A stretch of 64,000 bases of DNA, taken from assembly GCF_001529295.1 (NCBI RefSeq), contig NZ_LLWK01000032.1:1-64000 (forward strand). The letters run 5' to 3'. Each line of letters starts with the position of its first letter. The first letter of the stretch is position 1. The position numbers were made by a program, and so were the translations under genes. Below, piece by piece: positions 1-9,136 of this stretch. The stretch comes from Flavobacterium sp. TAB 87 (GTDB taxonomy: Bacteria > Bacteroidota > Bacteroidia > Flavobacteriales > Flavobacteriaceae). Below the pieces are notes generated by a model. That model saw only the letters and a list, made by a program, of their open reading frames with translations. It had not been told where the DNA came from and did no database searches.

Positions 1-1
1 A

Positions 2-130
2 AATCAAGAACTGGAAGTCACCCTACAAGATCAAAGTCTTGTTTTTATTAAAAACAGACTATTTAAAGCCGAAATCAGGATTTGTTTTCTTTCCACTTCA
101 ATTTGTAGTCTAAAAAAACAGGCTTCTTAA
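2..130 (+). CDS. Possible 3' end of an unidentified gene
   Basis: An open frame runs in from the left edge and stops after 42 codons. Its first 25 or so residues (beginning NQELEVTLQDQSLVFIKN) have the alternating pattern of a real beta-rich protein. The last part reads like non-coding DNA, so the natural end may have been replaced by the attC-like sequence beside it. No family is recognised. This is a weak call based on composition only. Confidence 0.25.
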   Translation, partial: NQELEVTLQDQSLVFIKNRLFKAEIRICFLSTSICSLKKQAS

Positions 131-198
131 AAGGCTTTATTTGGATTGTAGTAATAGCAATGTGAGGGCATATTAGAGGAAAAAGAAGTTTTTTCACA

Positions 199-330
199 GC
201 CTGACGTGTCGCAGCTTGCAGAAGTGGCGAACTTCGTAACCGAGAATTTTCGGCTAAGATAAAATTTCTTGCGAAAGATAAACGTGAATTTACCACATAT
301 TTCGCCATTTATGCAAACCGCTGTTATGCC
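199..330 (-). repeat. attC-like inverted repeat
   Basis: Bases 211-231 and 301-323 are imperfect inverted repeats (TTCGCCA-TT-TGCAA core) about 70 bases apart. Read leftward, the unit opens with GGCATAAC (330-323) and closes with GTCAGGC (205-199), close to the R'' and R' boxes of integron attC sites (RYYYAAC / GTTRRRY), although each box has a mismatch. Its length of about 130 bases is within the attC range. It lies just downstream of the leftward gene at 357-1073, where a cassette attC should be. The attC identity is inference. No integrase is visible. Confidence 0.4.
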
Positions 331-356
331 TTCGTTGTTTTTTTAGTTTGTTCTTT

Positions 357-1073
357 TTAGTTCTTTTTTTGTTTTATTAATTGTCTGATTGAAGTTAAAT
401 GTCCAAATAATACAATTGGAACTATAAATGTCGGTAACCAACTAAATGGGAAATTTAAAATCGCAATGTTCGGTTGTTCAAAAGCGAATTTCTGAATTGG
501 TGAAGGTGCCGAAAATAATGCGTTAACTACAATATTTATTAAAAGTCCAAGACAAATTAAATTCCAAATTAAAATTGTCTGTCGGCTTAGTTTTGTTTTT
601 GTCAGTCCAAAATAGGCAATAAACGGTGCTGTAATTCCTGCAATAATATCAAAGTTTCGTCCTTCAAAAGTCATCAATTCGGGAACTGCTTTATTCAGAA
701 AAAGCCAAAATAAAACTATTTCAACTGGAATTCTTACAATGTTTAAATATGTCAAGTTTTTAAGTGGTAAACTGTCTATAAATTGTCGCCCTTTTTGAGT
801 TGCAAACAGCAAAATTATTGTCAAAATAGTCGGTAAAATTCCGAACAACATAATTTTTGGTGGAAATGAATTTGTGTCTGTGCTGTAAATATTTTTTAGT
901 GTCAAAATTGTTTGGATTACCAACCAAATTGTCAAGCCGATTAAAATTGGTGTTGATTTTTTTCTTGTCGTTTCAGAATTTGAGTTTCTAATTATCCAAA
1001 TAAAAAGTAGCAAAGTCGCAATTGTTGTCAGTCCGAAAGTCAATGAAATAAATGTTGGTAAATTGTTTATCAT
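357..1073 (-). CDS. Multi-pass membrane protein, unknown function
   Basis: A 238-residue protein with about seven hydrophobic helices (roughly residues 8-28, 43-62, 73-92, 108-126, 145-165, 168-190 and 212-232) and a short basic C-terminal tail, so it should be an inner-membrane protein. I recognise it as the kind of uncharacterised membrane protein seen scattered in Bacteroidota, but can give no function. It stands alone, with an attC-like unit downstream and a GTTATGCC box upstream (1125-1118), like a gene cassette. No signal peptide, catalytic motif or metal site is evident. Confidence 0.65.
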   Translation of the reverse strand: MINNLPTFISLTFGLTTIATLLLFIWIIRNSNSETTRKKSTPILIGLTIWLVIQTILTLKNIYSTDTNSFPPKIMLFGILPTILTIILLFATQKGRQFIDSLPLKNLTYLNIVRIPVEIVLFWLFLNKAVPELMTFEGRNFDIIAGITAPFIAYFGLTKTKLSRQTILIWNLICLGLLINIVVNALFSAPSPIQKFAFEQPNIAILNFPFSWLPTFIVPIVLFGHLTSIRQLIKQKKN

Positions 1074-1117
1074 TTTCTGTTTTTTCTATGTTTTACGGTG
1101 TCTGTGTCTTACAATGA

Positions 1118-1125
1118 GGCATAAC
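1118..1125 (-). other. Cassette-boundary-like GTTATGCC box
   Basis: Read leftward this is GTTATGCC, inverted relative to the box at 323-330, and lies 45 bases before the start of the membrane-protein gene. The pair frames the gene the way R' and R'' boxes frame an integron cassette. An 8-mer alone is weak evidence. Confidence 0.25.
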
Positions 1126-1265
1126 TTACTTATATGTTTAACAAAGTAATACATATACAACAAATAGTTGTTGTGTATGTACGACTAAAGTCGTAAAATA
1201 TTAAAAAGCTAATATATTCAAAATCTATACGATAATAGAGCAATTTTAATAATCTACCATGAAAT

Positions 1266-1617
1266 TTAAGTGATTTTTTTCAACTCTTCTAGACGAGCTG
1301 TTTCAAATTTCAGATATTTATAAAAGGTAGTTTTACTTTTAATCTCAAGCACTTTAAAAATATCTTCAACTAATAGCTGCTTCTCATCATATAGTGCTTT
1401 TGCACGTATCGCTTTTTTTTTCTGATTCAACTGACAAACCTTTTGGTTTTCCACCAATTCTACCTCTAGCTCTAGCGCTTGCAAGTCCAGCGATAGTCCT
1501 TTCAGAGATTAAATTCCTTTCGAATTTTGCAAATGCTCCTAGCAAATGGAACATTAACTTTTCTATCGCTGTAGAAGTATCTATTCCATCTGATATACCT
1601 ATAAAATCAACAATTTT
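1266..1617 (-). pseudogene. Serine site-specific recombinase remnant (Pin/Hin type)
   Basis: Only the second half of a resolvase/invertase remains. Read leftward from about 1617 it has the end of the catalytic domain (DGIDTSTAIEKLMFHLLGAF, then FERNLISERTIAG), the ARARGRIGGKPKG linker, and a C-terminal helix-turn-helix ending at 1266. The first ~95 residues with the catalytic serine are missing. A run of nine A on the coding strand (1413-1421) breaks the frame; eight would restore SEKKAIRAKALYDEK. It is therefore both truncated and frameshifted and cannot be active. It marks past activity of a mobile element or invertible segment. Confidence 0.8.
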
Positions 1618-1732
1618 GAGCAGTATCTAAATCTTCAAAAATCATGGCTTCGTAAATTGAACTGGATAAAACTAATGTGCCAATCAAGTATTCAACAAAG
1701 TAACTATCTTGAGGAGTTAATAATACATACAT
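1607..1732 (-). CDS. Short open frame, possibly a truncated 5' gene end
   Basis: A 41-codon frame starts at ATG 1732 and stops where the recombinase remnant begins. Its composition (MYVLLTPQDSYFVEYLIGTL) is plausible for a small cytosolic protein. It may be the 5' end of another gene joined to the recombinase fragment by a rearrangement. No family is recognised and chance is a real alternative. Confidence 0.2.
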   Translation of the reverse strand: MYVLLTPQDSYFVEYLIGTLVLSSSIYEAMIFEDLDTAQNC

Positions 1733-1939
1733 AAATTCTATGATTATTTAGAATCAAATATTGTAAATAATAATAGAATTAAAGAATTAAAACTGATAAA
1801 CTATTTAGATTTATTTAATCCGTAAGTGATAATTGTTGATTATATTTGATCGACATCAAACTATCTTCTTAAAACGCGCTTGTCATCTCTGCTTTAAATA
1901 AATAAGTAAATGATATTGACTTAAACATTAATTATAATT

Positions 1940-2509
1940 ATGAAAAACCTATTCCTTCTTTTTTTAATTTTCTCTGCGAGCGCAATTTTTGCACAAGATC
2001 AGGAAATTATTAAGCGTGATTTTCAAACGATAATTAAATACACTTCTGAAATGAAGATTGATGATGTGCTCAACATGACATATCCGCAACTGTTTACTGT
2101 AGTTCCAAAAGCTCAGATGAGTGCAATGGCAAAAGGTATGTTATCAGGTATGGGTATAAAAATGATTTATGAACAAGTTCCGTTAAATCTTAAGATGACA
2201 CCAGTCAAAACTTTATCAAAAAGCTCAATTTGTCTGAGCAAATACAATCAAAGTATGATAATGGAAGCAGCAGACTCTAGTTTGCTAGAAATGTTGACTT
2301 ACGCAAAAATGAAAGACAACATAATTGAAAAATTGGATGCAAATAAAATAAGAATTAAAGGCAGTTCTTACTTACTTGCAATTAAAGATAGTTTCACTAA
2401 AAATACTTGGAAATACCTAAGATATGATGATGAGAACGCTGAAGCTAACTCAAAAATTCTATCCAAAGAAATACTGACAGCTGTTGAGAAGATGAAGACT
2501 TCTTTATAA
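1940..2509 (+). CDS. Secreted hypothetical protein
   Basis: A 189-residue protein with a clear Sec signal peptide (hydrophobic residues 3-16, likely cut after FAQ at 17-19), so periplasmic or exported. The mature part is mixed alpha/beta with no cysteine pair, lipobox or catalytic motif that I can identify. A small stretch around residues 62-72 is rich in Met and Ala. It is monocistronic, with several hundred AT-rich bases on both sides. It resembles small Flavobacterium exported proteins of unknown role. Confidence 0.7.
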   Translation: MKNLFLLFLIFSASAIFAQDQEIIKRDFQTIIKYTSEMKIDDVLNMTYPQLFTVVPKAQMSAMAKGMLSGMGIKMIYEQVPLNLKMTPVKTLSKSSICLSKYNQSMIMEAADSSLLEMLTYAKMKDNIIEKLDANKIRIKGSSYLLAIKDSFTKNTWKYLRYDDENAEANSKILSKEILTAVEKMKTSL

Positions 2510-2899
2510 AGAGCTAATTTTTCATGTACTTACAAAATGATTTACTTTTTTACTAACCAAACTCTACCTAATAATAGGACAGTCGTTTTTTTTTGATTAA
2601 AAGAATATTACTTTTAAAATGCAATTATACTATTTAATAAAATGGTATATATAATATTAATGTTCTTAAAGCAAGAACAATCATAGTATTAATAAAACTC
2701 AAATAAAAAATTCTGAAATTGAAATGAAAATTAAATCGAGACTTATATAATGTTCAATACAGCAAATAGTGTTAAAAGTACATTTTAACGTTAAAAGTAA
2801 TTTAAACTGAACTTTGAAAAATGAACGTTAATAATGTACTGAGTTGAGTCAATATATTGCTGAAATTCGCACCGAAAATAATTTAGTGCAAATTTCATT
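2510..2899. other. Intergenic, no gene seen
   Basis: AT-rich DNA between two convergent genes. Short direct repeats such as cgttaaaagta are visible near 2770-2805. I see no coding frame with sensible composition and no convincing terminator hairpin. Confidence 0.4.
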
Positions 2900-3274
2900 T
2901 TAACGACCGTTAATTTGAAGTAGTTCATTGCAAAATTTTAAAGAAATATCAATGATAATTTGTATATCCTTGTCATCTGCTTTTATTTCTTTTTCTTCCT
3001 TATAATGTAAAAGATCAATGGTGAAGTTTAAAACATCTTTATCAGTATAACTATTGTAGTCAATTCGATCACATGCAAAATGAATAGTAATAAATGAAGT
3101 ACTATTAATTTTTAATTTCATCTGTTCGTCAAAGTAATCTTCAGTATTATTAATCTCAATTCCAAAATAATCAACCTCCATTTCTTTTTCCTCTATTAAA
3201 GAAATTATAAGTGGTATAAAATCTCCTTCAGGAATATTTATTCTTTTGGTGCTTAAAATCAGTACGTGTTGCAT
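2900..3274 (-). CDS. Small hypothetical acidic protein
   Basis: A 124-residue, Glu/Asp/Ile-rich cytosolic protein with no signal peptide or membrane helix. Predicted strands and helices alternate, but I recognise no domain. It lies 26 bases upstream of the end of the SRAP gene on the same strand, so in transcription order it follows yedK and may be co-transcribed with it. Confidence 0.55.
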   Translation of the reverse strand: MQHVLILSTKRINIPEGDFIPLIISLIEEKEMEVDYFGIEINNTEDYFDEQMKLKINSTSFITIHFACDRIDYNSYTDKDVLNFTIDLLHYKEEKEIKADDKDIQIIIDISLKFCNELLQINGR

Positions 3275-3300
3275 ATTTTAAATTTTAATTATTATGAATA

Positions 3301-3948
3301 TTAAAACAGAGATAGATGTTGTGGATCATTGGAAATTTGGTTCGCCACCAAATCGGTCATGTAAGGATATGCGAAATCTTCGATTGGTGCTAAGTTAAGC
3401 CACTTACTTTCATCTTCTGGATTTAAAACTACTGGCATTCTTTTTTTAATATTGTGAATTTTAGCCATTAATGGACTTGCTTGAGTCATCAACATTGTAT
3501 ATGTATTAACTAATTGGCCAGATTGAATATCATTCCATCGGGAGTATAATCCTGCAAAAGCAAATAACTCGTCATCGCCAATTCCTATTTCATATTTAAC
3601 TTTGTTTTTCCCTTTAGAATCTAACCACTGCCATTCATAAAACCCATTAGCTATGATCAAGCACCTTTGATTGACAACATCTTTAAAAGATGGCTTTTCT
3701 TTAACGGTTTCAATTTTAGCATTTAAAGTCATAACCTTAATATCATCGTTTTTTGACCACGCAGGGATTAAGCCCCAATTAAAGTGCTCTATAATAGTAA
3801 TATCCTCATTTGTAATTATTGGAGTTTTAGGAAACGTAAATCCATTGATATGATCATCAGGTGCAAAGGAACTTTTGTCCTTAATTTTGGCATTAAACCG
3901 CTTTTCAATTTGTAAAGCTAATTTCGTTTGTATGGTGTGGTAGCACAT
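3301..3948 (-). CDS. yedK: SOS response-associated peptidase, SRAP/HMCES family
   Basis: A 215-residue member of the SRAP family, which forms a thiazolidine cross-link to abasic sites in single-stranded DNA and shields them from nucleases. The catalytic Cys is residue 2 (MCYH), exposed after Met removal. The conserved NAKIET block, the GFYEW block with its glutamate, and the KIHNIKKRMPVVL histidine segment are all present in order. Full length for the family. It starts a likely leftward pair with the small acidic gene downstream. The name follows E. coli YedK. Confidence 0.9.
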   Translation of the reverse strand: MCYHTIQTKLALQIEKRFNAKIKDKSSFAPDDHINGFTFPKTPIITNEDITIIEHFNWGLIPAWSKNDDIKVMTLNAKIETVKEKPSFKDVVNQRCLIIANGFYEWQWLDSKGKNKVKYEIGIGDDELFAFAGLYSRWNDIQSGQLVNTYTMLMTQASPLMAKIHNIKKRMPVVLNPEDESKWLNLAPIEDFAYPYMTDLVANQISNDPQHLSLF

Positions 3949-4111
3949 GTACTTAGGTTTTGAAATGAGTAAAAATAATGATTTTTACAGCACTCACAAT
4001 CAGTACTTTGAATTACATAAAAATTCTAAAAAATAGTGTAAGACTTTTTATTTGTGCATTTGCCAACTTTGTAAAAGGAGAAAAGTAATTCACCAATTAA
4101 ACAAATATATT

Positions 4112-4657
4112 ATGGAAAATAATCACAACAACCACAACAATGACAGAGGACAAATGCTAACAGGAATGTTCTCTGACCGTGAAAGTACAGAAAGCGCATA
4201 TAATGCATTACATGAGCGCGGATATGCAAAAGAGGACATTAATCTAGTGATGTCAGATGAGACACGAAAAAAATACTATTCTGATGAGAATGATAATTCT
4301 GAATTAGGAACTAAAGCGGCTGAAACTGCAGGTACTGGTTCTGCCATTGGTGGAACGGTAGGAGCTATTGTTGGAGTAATTGCTGCTATAGGTACAAGTT
4401 TAGTAATTCCAGGTTTAGGACTAATAGTTGCTGGACCATTAGCAGCTGGATTAGCTGGAGCAGGTGCAGGAGGAATTGCAGGTGGAATTATTGGCGCATT
4501 AGTTGGTTCAGGAATACCTGAAGATCGTGCAAAATTGTATGAGTCCGGTATTAACAACGGTCATGTTGTAATGGGAGTTCATCCAAGAAATGACGAAGAT
4601 GCTGACTATTTAGAGCAAAATTGGAAAACAAATAGAGGTCAAGATATTTACAGATAA
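4112..4657 (+). CDS. YflT-like general stress protein with glycine-zipper core
   Basis: I place the start at ATG 4112, because the upstream in-frame extension is cysteine/lysine-rich and lacks family character; this gives 181 residues. An N-terminal domain (about residues 18-55: GMFSDRESTESAYNALHERG) matches the YflT/GSP17M fold (PF11181), followed by a long Gly/Ala/Ile membrane-like core (about 75-135) with glycine-zipper spacing, then an acidic/His tail. Members occur in stress-induced loci; the function is unknown. A CAACTTTG near 4065-4072 is close to a -7 box. Confidence 0.75.
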   Translation: MENNHNNHNNDRGQMLTGMFSDRESTESAYNALHERGYAKEDINLVMSDETRKKYYSDENDNSELGTKAAETAGTGSAIGGTVGAIVGVIAAIGTSLVIPGLGLIVAGPLAAGLAGAGAGGIAGGIIGALVGSGIPEDRAKLYESGINNGHVVMGVHPRNDEDADYLEQNWKTNRGQDIYR

Positions 4658-4671
4658 TCTTATCTATTTTT

Positions 4672-4711
4672 AAAAAAAATACTCGGCATTATAATGTCGA
4701 GTATTTTTTTT
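4672..4711. terminator. Bidirectional terminator
   Basis: Stem AATACTCG...CGAGTATT with A-run before and T-run after. It serves both the YflT-like gene (rightward) and the PAS kinase (leftward). Confidence 0.85.
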
Positions 4712-4736
4712 GATTATAAATTAAAATTCTTAAATA

Positions 4737-7700
4737 TTAATGGGAAGTAGGGATAAAGATTTTGAAAGTAGCACCTTCATTTAAAATTCCATGTGCAGTT
4801 ATTATTCCACGATGATTTTCAACTATCCTTTTCACAATCGCTAAACCAATACCGGTCCCCTGAAACTTTTCCTTTCCATGCAAGCGCTGAAATACTTGAA
4901 ATATTTTCTCACTGTATTCCTCTTCAAATCCAATTCCATTATCGCTAAATTTTATATAGCAATATTCTACATCTTGCTTTAAATTTAAATTGTTTAACTC
5001 TGATCCAAAAGCTACTAAGCTGTCAATAGTAATTTTTGCATCGCAATCAGGTTTACTGAACTTCAGTGAATTGGTAATTAAATTAAATACTACTTGTCTA
5101 AATTGAACTGGAATAACATCAATTTGGCAGTCATTTATAATGTTTATAGTAGTGCTTCTTCCTTCAAAATCGTACTCTAAATTTTCTTTTACCTCTTCCA
5201 CTATAGTAGAAATATTTGCCTTCTCATATATACGTTCTTGAATGCTCGTTCTAGAATAAGCAAGTAAATCCTGTATAAGTGTTTGCATGCGATCAGCAGC
5301 ACTTTGCATTCTTATAAACTTATCTTTACCTCCCTCAGATATATTGTCATACTCTCTCTCTCTAAGCTGAGTCGCGAATGTTTGAATTTTTCGTAAAGGC
5401 TCTTGTAAATCATGACTAGATATATAAGCAAAGGACTGTAATTCCTTATTCATCTTTTCTAAGTCATCATTCTTCTGAAAAAGCTCCTTTGTGCGTTCTA
5501 AAACTTCTCGTTCTAGCTCAGTCGTAAACATTTTTTGATCTTGAATGTCTGTACTAGTACCTACCCACATTGTTATTTTTCCTTCTTTATCGCGTTGCGG
5601 GAGAGCTCTAGTTAATTGCCAACGATATGTTCCATCACTTTTTCGAAAGCGATGCTCAATTATAAAATCTTTCTCGGTTGCTATTGCGTCCATCCATCTT
5701 TCAGTGTTGTCTTCTTTTTCATCGTCATGAACAATTGAGAGCCAACCTTTTTCAACAATTTCTTCCTTATTATAACCTGAGAAATCAAACACAGCTTGAT
5801 TAAAATAATTAAATTTTCCTCTTTCATCAGCAGTCCACACAAACTGAGGCATTGAGTCGGCTAAAAGTCTGAATTTTTGCTCATTTTCTTCTAATAGTTT
5901 CTTTGCTGTAACATTCGCCGTTACATCTGTGGCAACGACCATAACTCCTGTTACGGTATTAAAATCTAATAAAGGATGGTATACAAAGTTAAAATAGCAG
6001 TTTTCCTTTTTACCAAATCGTGTTAAAGTCACTGGGAATTCATAACCATGAAAGGCTTCTCCCGTTCTATAAATTTCTTTAAAAATAGGACTTATACTTT
6101 CTTCCGCATCAGGTAAAACTTCGAATATAGGTCTTGATAATAAGTCGCTTGTGGATTTGTCTACTAATTCTAAATAAGGGGCATTAACCATGCTAACAAT
6201 ATTTTCTGGACCTCGCACAATTATCATAGCAACTGGAGCTTGATGCACCGCATCACGAAAGCGCTTTTCACTTTCTTCTATTTTTTCCTTTACTTCATTT
6301 AATTCAGTGACTTCGGCAGCTGTATTCATTACACCATAAATTGCACCACTTGAATCTCTTAGTGGAGTAAAACTATAATTAAAATAATGAACCTTTAAAA
6401 ATCCATCTTTTAAAATACCTACGGGCTGATTTTTAGCATTAAATGCTATTCCAGTTTTATATACCGTTTCTATCTGCTCATAAATATTTTGATTTTCTAA
6501 TTCCGGTAAAAGATTTCTATATAATTGCCCAATAACATTACTTCCCTTTCCCCATGCATCAACCATAGATTGATTTGCAAGGGTAATACGCATCTCACTG
6601 CCAGTATATACTGCGATGGGAAATGGTGCACTTTCCACCAAACTACGAATGCTTTGCTCGCTTTTTTCAATTTCTTTTCTAGCAATAACTTGGGGAGTTA
6701 CATCATAGCCAAGAACCATAATTTTATTACTGTTGCTGTGGTCATCGTAAATAGGTTCATACGAGAAGTTCATATAAACAGTTTCTAATGTACCAGATCG
6801 CATAATTTTTAATGGTAACTCAGTGGTTGCCAAATGTTTTCCTGATGCTCTTACATTATTTAAAATTTCTTTAACTCCTTGCAAAGACAATTCTGGTATG
6901 GACTCAAAAACAGATATGTTAGTAACGTCTTGTGAGGTTTTACCCCATAAGTCTAATGCACTTTCATTTGCTATTTCAACAACATACTCTGGTCCACGCA
7001 AAATTGCAATAGCCATAGGCGCTTGTAATATAATTGATTTTAGATTATTCTCACTTTGCTCTAATTGTTTACGAGCAGTATTTTGCGCCGTGATGTCCTC
7101 TACTGTGCCATTAAATCGGAATGGCATTTTATTGTCATCAAATAGCACCTTGCCTTTTGCATGTAATGTAATTTCATTTTTAGAAATAGGATTTACGATA
7201 TTGTATGCGATATCATAAAAACCTCCTGAAGAAAAATCCAAAGCTTTTGCAATAGCATTTAAAACATTTTCCTGATGCTCTTCTACAATAACCTTTGTAG
7301 CATCATTTAAGTCTACTTCCTGATCAGCACTTAAACCAAACCATTCTTTTAAACGGATATTAGCTGAAAATTTATTAGTGATGGGATTATAATCAAATGT
7401 TCCTAGAGCTGCAGCTTCAATTACAAATTCTAATTCTTTTTTACTATCGTCGAGCGCCTGCTCTACAGCTTTTTGAGAGGTAATATTAGTATTAGTACCA
7501 AACCAAGTTGTAATTTCTCCCTCTTCATTTTTTACAGGAAGAGCTCTAGTTAAAAATTCTTGATAATTTCCATCCGCACCTTTAATAGCATAGCTCATCT
7601 CCAATGGTATCCCTTTTTCTAAAGAGAAGTTCCATTCTTGCAATATATTTACCAATTCATCTTCACGATAAACGGACTTCCATCCCCAACCTTTCATTTC

Positions 7701-8318
7701 TTCAAAAGTGGTTCCCGTATAATCATACCATTGTTTGTTATACCAATATAGATCCCCTTTTTCGTCTGCCATCCATGCCAGATTAGGAATATTATCAGCG
7801 ATAGCTTTAAATCGCTTCTCGCTTTTATTTAGTTCCTCATCTGCGAGGTTCTTAGCAGTAGTCTCAAAAATGGTAATTAAAATTCCTCCTATGGATCGAT
7901 CCTGCAAAAAAATGGGACTGTATGCTAAATCAAAATAACAGTTTTGAATGGAGCCCTCTCTAAGTAATGGAAACATGAAGTTTGAAAACCCTACAGATTC
8001 TCCTCGTTCCACAGCTTTAAAAATAGGTTCAGTAATATGCCAAACCTCTGAAAAGGTTTCAGAGGTACTTTTCCCCAAAGCATCTATCTCCTTTTGATGC
8101 CCTAAAATGGGCACATAGGCATCATTAAAAATTTGTCGATATTCCTTTCCCCATGCGATATACATTGGAAAAGGATTATTGAGTATGATAGAAACAGCAG
8201 ATTGTAGGTTTTGAGGCCAAATATCTGGACTTCCTAGCGGAGTTTGTGTCCAGTCTTTGTTGCGAATTTGAAGTCCCATTTCGCCTCCACCTTCTAGAAA
8301 ATAATATGGATTGTCCAA
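4737..8318 (-). CDS. Seven-PAS sensor histidine kinase
   Basis: A 1193-residue soluble histidine kinase. By repeated PAS-like blocks I count about seven PAS/PAC modules (roughly 20-155, 165-285, 290-415, 425-545, 555-680, 690-815, 820-945). They are followed by a coiled linker, a HisKA helix pair with the phospho-acceptor in SSHDLQEPLRKI, and an HATPase with N-box (FNLITNSLKF), DNGIGF and GTGIGLAIVKRI. No membrane helix or signal peptide is present, so sensing should be cytosolic. It lacks its own receiver domain. It lies 21 bases after the single-domain regulator, its probable partner. The signal is unknown; the PAS modules resemble those of phytochrome-like kinases but lack GAF/PHY. Confidence 0.9.
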   Translation of the reverse strand: MDNPYYFLEGGGEMGLQIRNKDWTQTPLGSPDIWPQNLQSAVSIILNNPFPMYIAWGKEYRQIFNDAYVPILGHQKEIDALGKSTSETFSEVWHITEPIFKAVERGESVGFSNFMFPLLREGSIQNCYFDLAYSPIFLQDRSIGGILITIFETTAKNLADEELNKSEKRFKAIADNIPNLAWMADEKGDLYWYNKQWYDYTGTTFEEMKGWGWKSVYREDELVNILQEWNFSLEKGIPLEMSYAIKGADGNYQEFLTRALPVKNEEGEITTWFGTNTNITSQKAVEQALDDSKKELEFVIEAAALGTFDYNPITNKFSANIRLKEWFGLSADQEVDLNDATKVIVEEHQENVLNAIAKALDFSSGGFYDIAYNIVNPISKNEITLHAKGKVLFDDNKMPFRFNGTVEDITAQNTARKQLEQSENNLKSIILQAPMAIAILRGPEYVVEIANESALDLWGKTSQDVTNISVFESIPELSLQGVKEILNNVRASGKHLATTELPLKIMRSGTLETVYMNFSYEPIYDDHSNSNKIMVLGYDVTPQVIARKEIEKSEQSIRSLVESAPFPIAVYTGSEMRITLANQSMVDAWGKGSNVIGQLYRNLLPELENQNIYEQIETVYKTGIAFNAKNQPVGILKDGFLKVHYFNYSFTPLRDSSGAIYGVMNTAAEVTELNEVKEKIEESEKRFRDAVHQAPVAMIIVRGPENIVSMVNAPYLELVDKSTSDLLSRPIFEVLPDAEESISPIFKEIYRTGEAFHGYEFPVTLTRFGKKENCYFNFVYHPLLDFNTVTGVMVVATDVTANVTAKKLLEENEQKFRLLADSMPQFVWTADERGKFNYFNQAVFDFSGYNKEEIVEKGWLSIVHDDEKEDNTERWMDAIATEKDFIIEHRFRKSDGTYRWQLTRALPQRDKEGKITMWVGTSTDIQDQKMFTTELEREVLERTKELFQKNDDLEKMNKELQSFAYISSHDLQEPLRKIQTFATQLREREYDNISEGGKDKFIRMQSAADRMQTLIQDLLAYSRTSIQERIYEKANISTIVEEVKENLEYDFEGRSTTINIINDCQIDVIPVQFRQVVFNLITNSLKFSKPDCDAKITIDSLVAFGSELNNLNLKQDVEYCYIKFSDNGIGFEEEYSEKIFQVFQRLHGKEKFQGTGIGLAIVKRIVENHRGIITAHGILNEGATFKIFIPTSH

Positions 8319-8339
8319 ATTGATAGGATTAAAAATGTA

Positions 8340-8774
8340 TTAGCACTGAATGATAAATTTACTTCTTTCTGGTTGATTAATTTTATCTACAGTTAATAAT
8401 ACTGTTACCTGATAAATTGCCTTTTTTAATATGCTAAAGTCACCTGGCTTTCTAATATAATAATGGGCTCCAATTTCATATAGTTTATTTACCATATCAA
8501 TATCCAAAGAAGTAGAGAAAATTACAACTGGTAACAATTTTAAAGATTCAGTAGATTTTATCTCTAGTAGACATTCAGAACCTGATTTACGTGGCATATT
8601 TAAATCAAGGAAAAGAACATCAGGTAATTGCTCTCTATTATTTGTCAAGAACTCCATCAATTCAACTCCGTCACTAACGGTTGATAAAGTTGTAAATGAA
8701 AATAAATCTTCAACAGCATCTTGAAAAAAAAGACGATCATCCATATCATCGTCTGCAAGTAATAATTTTTCCAT
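8340..8774 (-). CDS. Single-domain response regulator (Rcp1/CheY-like)
   Basis: The start is set at ATG 8774 (MEKLLLADDD), five codons inside the longest frame, giving 144 residues. The receiver fold is complete: acidic pair in LADDDMDD, phospho-acceptor Asp in LFLDLNMP, switch Thr/Ser in FSTS and the conserved Lys in IRKPG. There is no output domain, as in Rcp1-type regulators that pair with multi-PAS or phytochrome kinases. First gene of a two-gene operon with the kinase. A good promoter match lies 70 bases upstream. Confidence 0.9.
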   Translation of the reverse strand: MEKLLLADDDMDDRLFFQDAVEDLFSFTTLSTVSDGVELMEFLTNNREQLPDVLFLDLNMPRKSGSECLLEIKSTESLKLLPVVIFSTSLDIDMVNKLYEIGAHYYIRKPGDFSILKKAIYQVTVLLTVDKINQPERSKFIIQC

Positions 8775-8843
8775 AAGTATGAATATCAAGTGAATTTCTA
8801 AACAGAAATTTTGGGGTAATAAAAAATTTTATAAAACTCACTC

Positions 8844-8872
8844 CAAAAGTAAGAAAAAATTAAGCATCAAAA
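8844..8872 (-). promoter_or_regulatory. Bacteroidota-type promoter for the regulator-kinase operon
   Basis: Read leftward: TTTTG (8872-8868), 16 bases, TACTTTTG (8851-8844). This fits the -33 TTTG / -7 TANNTTTG pattern and lies about 70 bases before ATG 8774. Confidence 0.6.
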
Positions 8873-8874
8873 CG

Positions 8875-9136
8875 CACGTTTATCTGCGGTGAAATGCGCC
8901 ATCACTATCCAAATAATCCTGTGCCATTTACACTCCATAACTATTTAAAAAACTTGCTTAAAAACTGAAGATAAATTGAGAAATAAATTAATGTTTATTT
9001 GTAAGAAAACATCGTGCAGTGATTAAACTACATGCATTTCCATGTTTCACTACAAAGCGATTTTTAAACCTAACGTAGATTTGCAGTGTTCAAAAGGAAC
9101 AAAAAACAAGACACAAAAAATCAAACATATAGTATC
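8875..9136. other. Intergenic with a -7 box
   Basis: No gene is seen between the divergent regulator and the secreted protein. A TAGATTTG -7 box at 9076-9083 is the likely promoter of the rightward gene; a -33 partner is not clear. Confidence 0.45.

Noticed and set aside
75..308. Leftward 77-codon open frame over the attC-like unit
   Set aside because: It overlaps the inverted repeat almost completely, has no domain and reads like translated repeat DNA. The repeat explains the sequence better.
1394..1630. Rightward 78-codon frame
   Set aside because: It is the antisense shadow of the serine recombinase remnant, whose family motifs are on the other strand.
4276..4557. Leftward Pro/Ala-rich 93-codon frame
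   Set aside because: Antisense shadow of the Gly/Ala core of the YflT-like protein; Pro-rich composition is the expected artefact.
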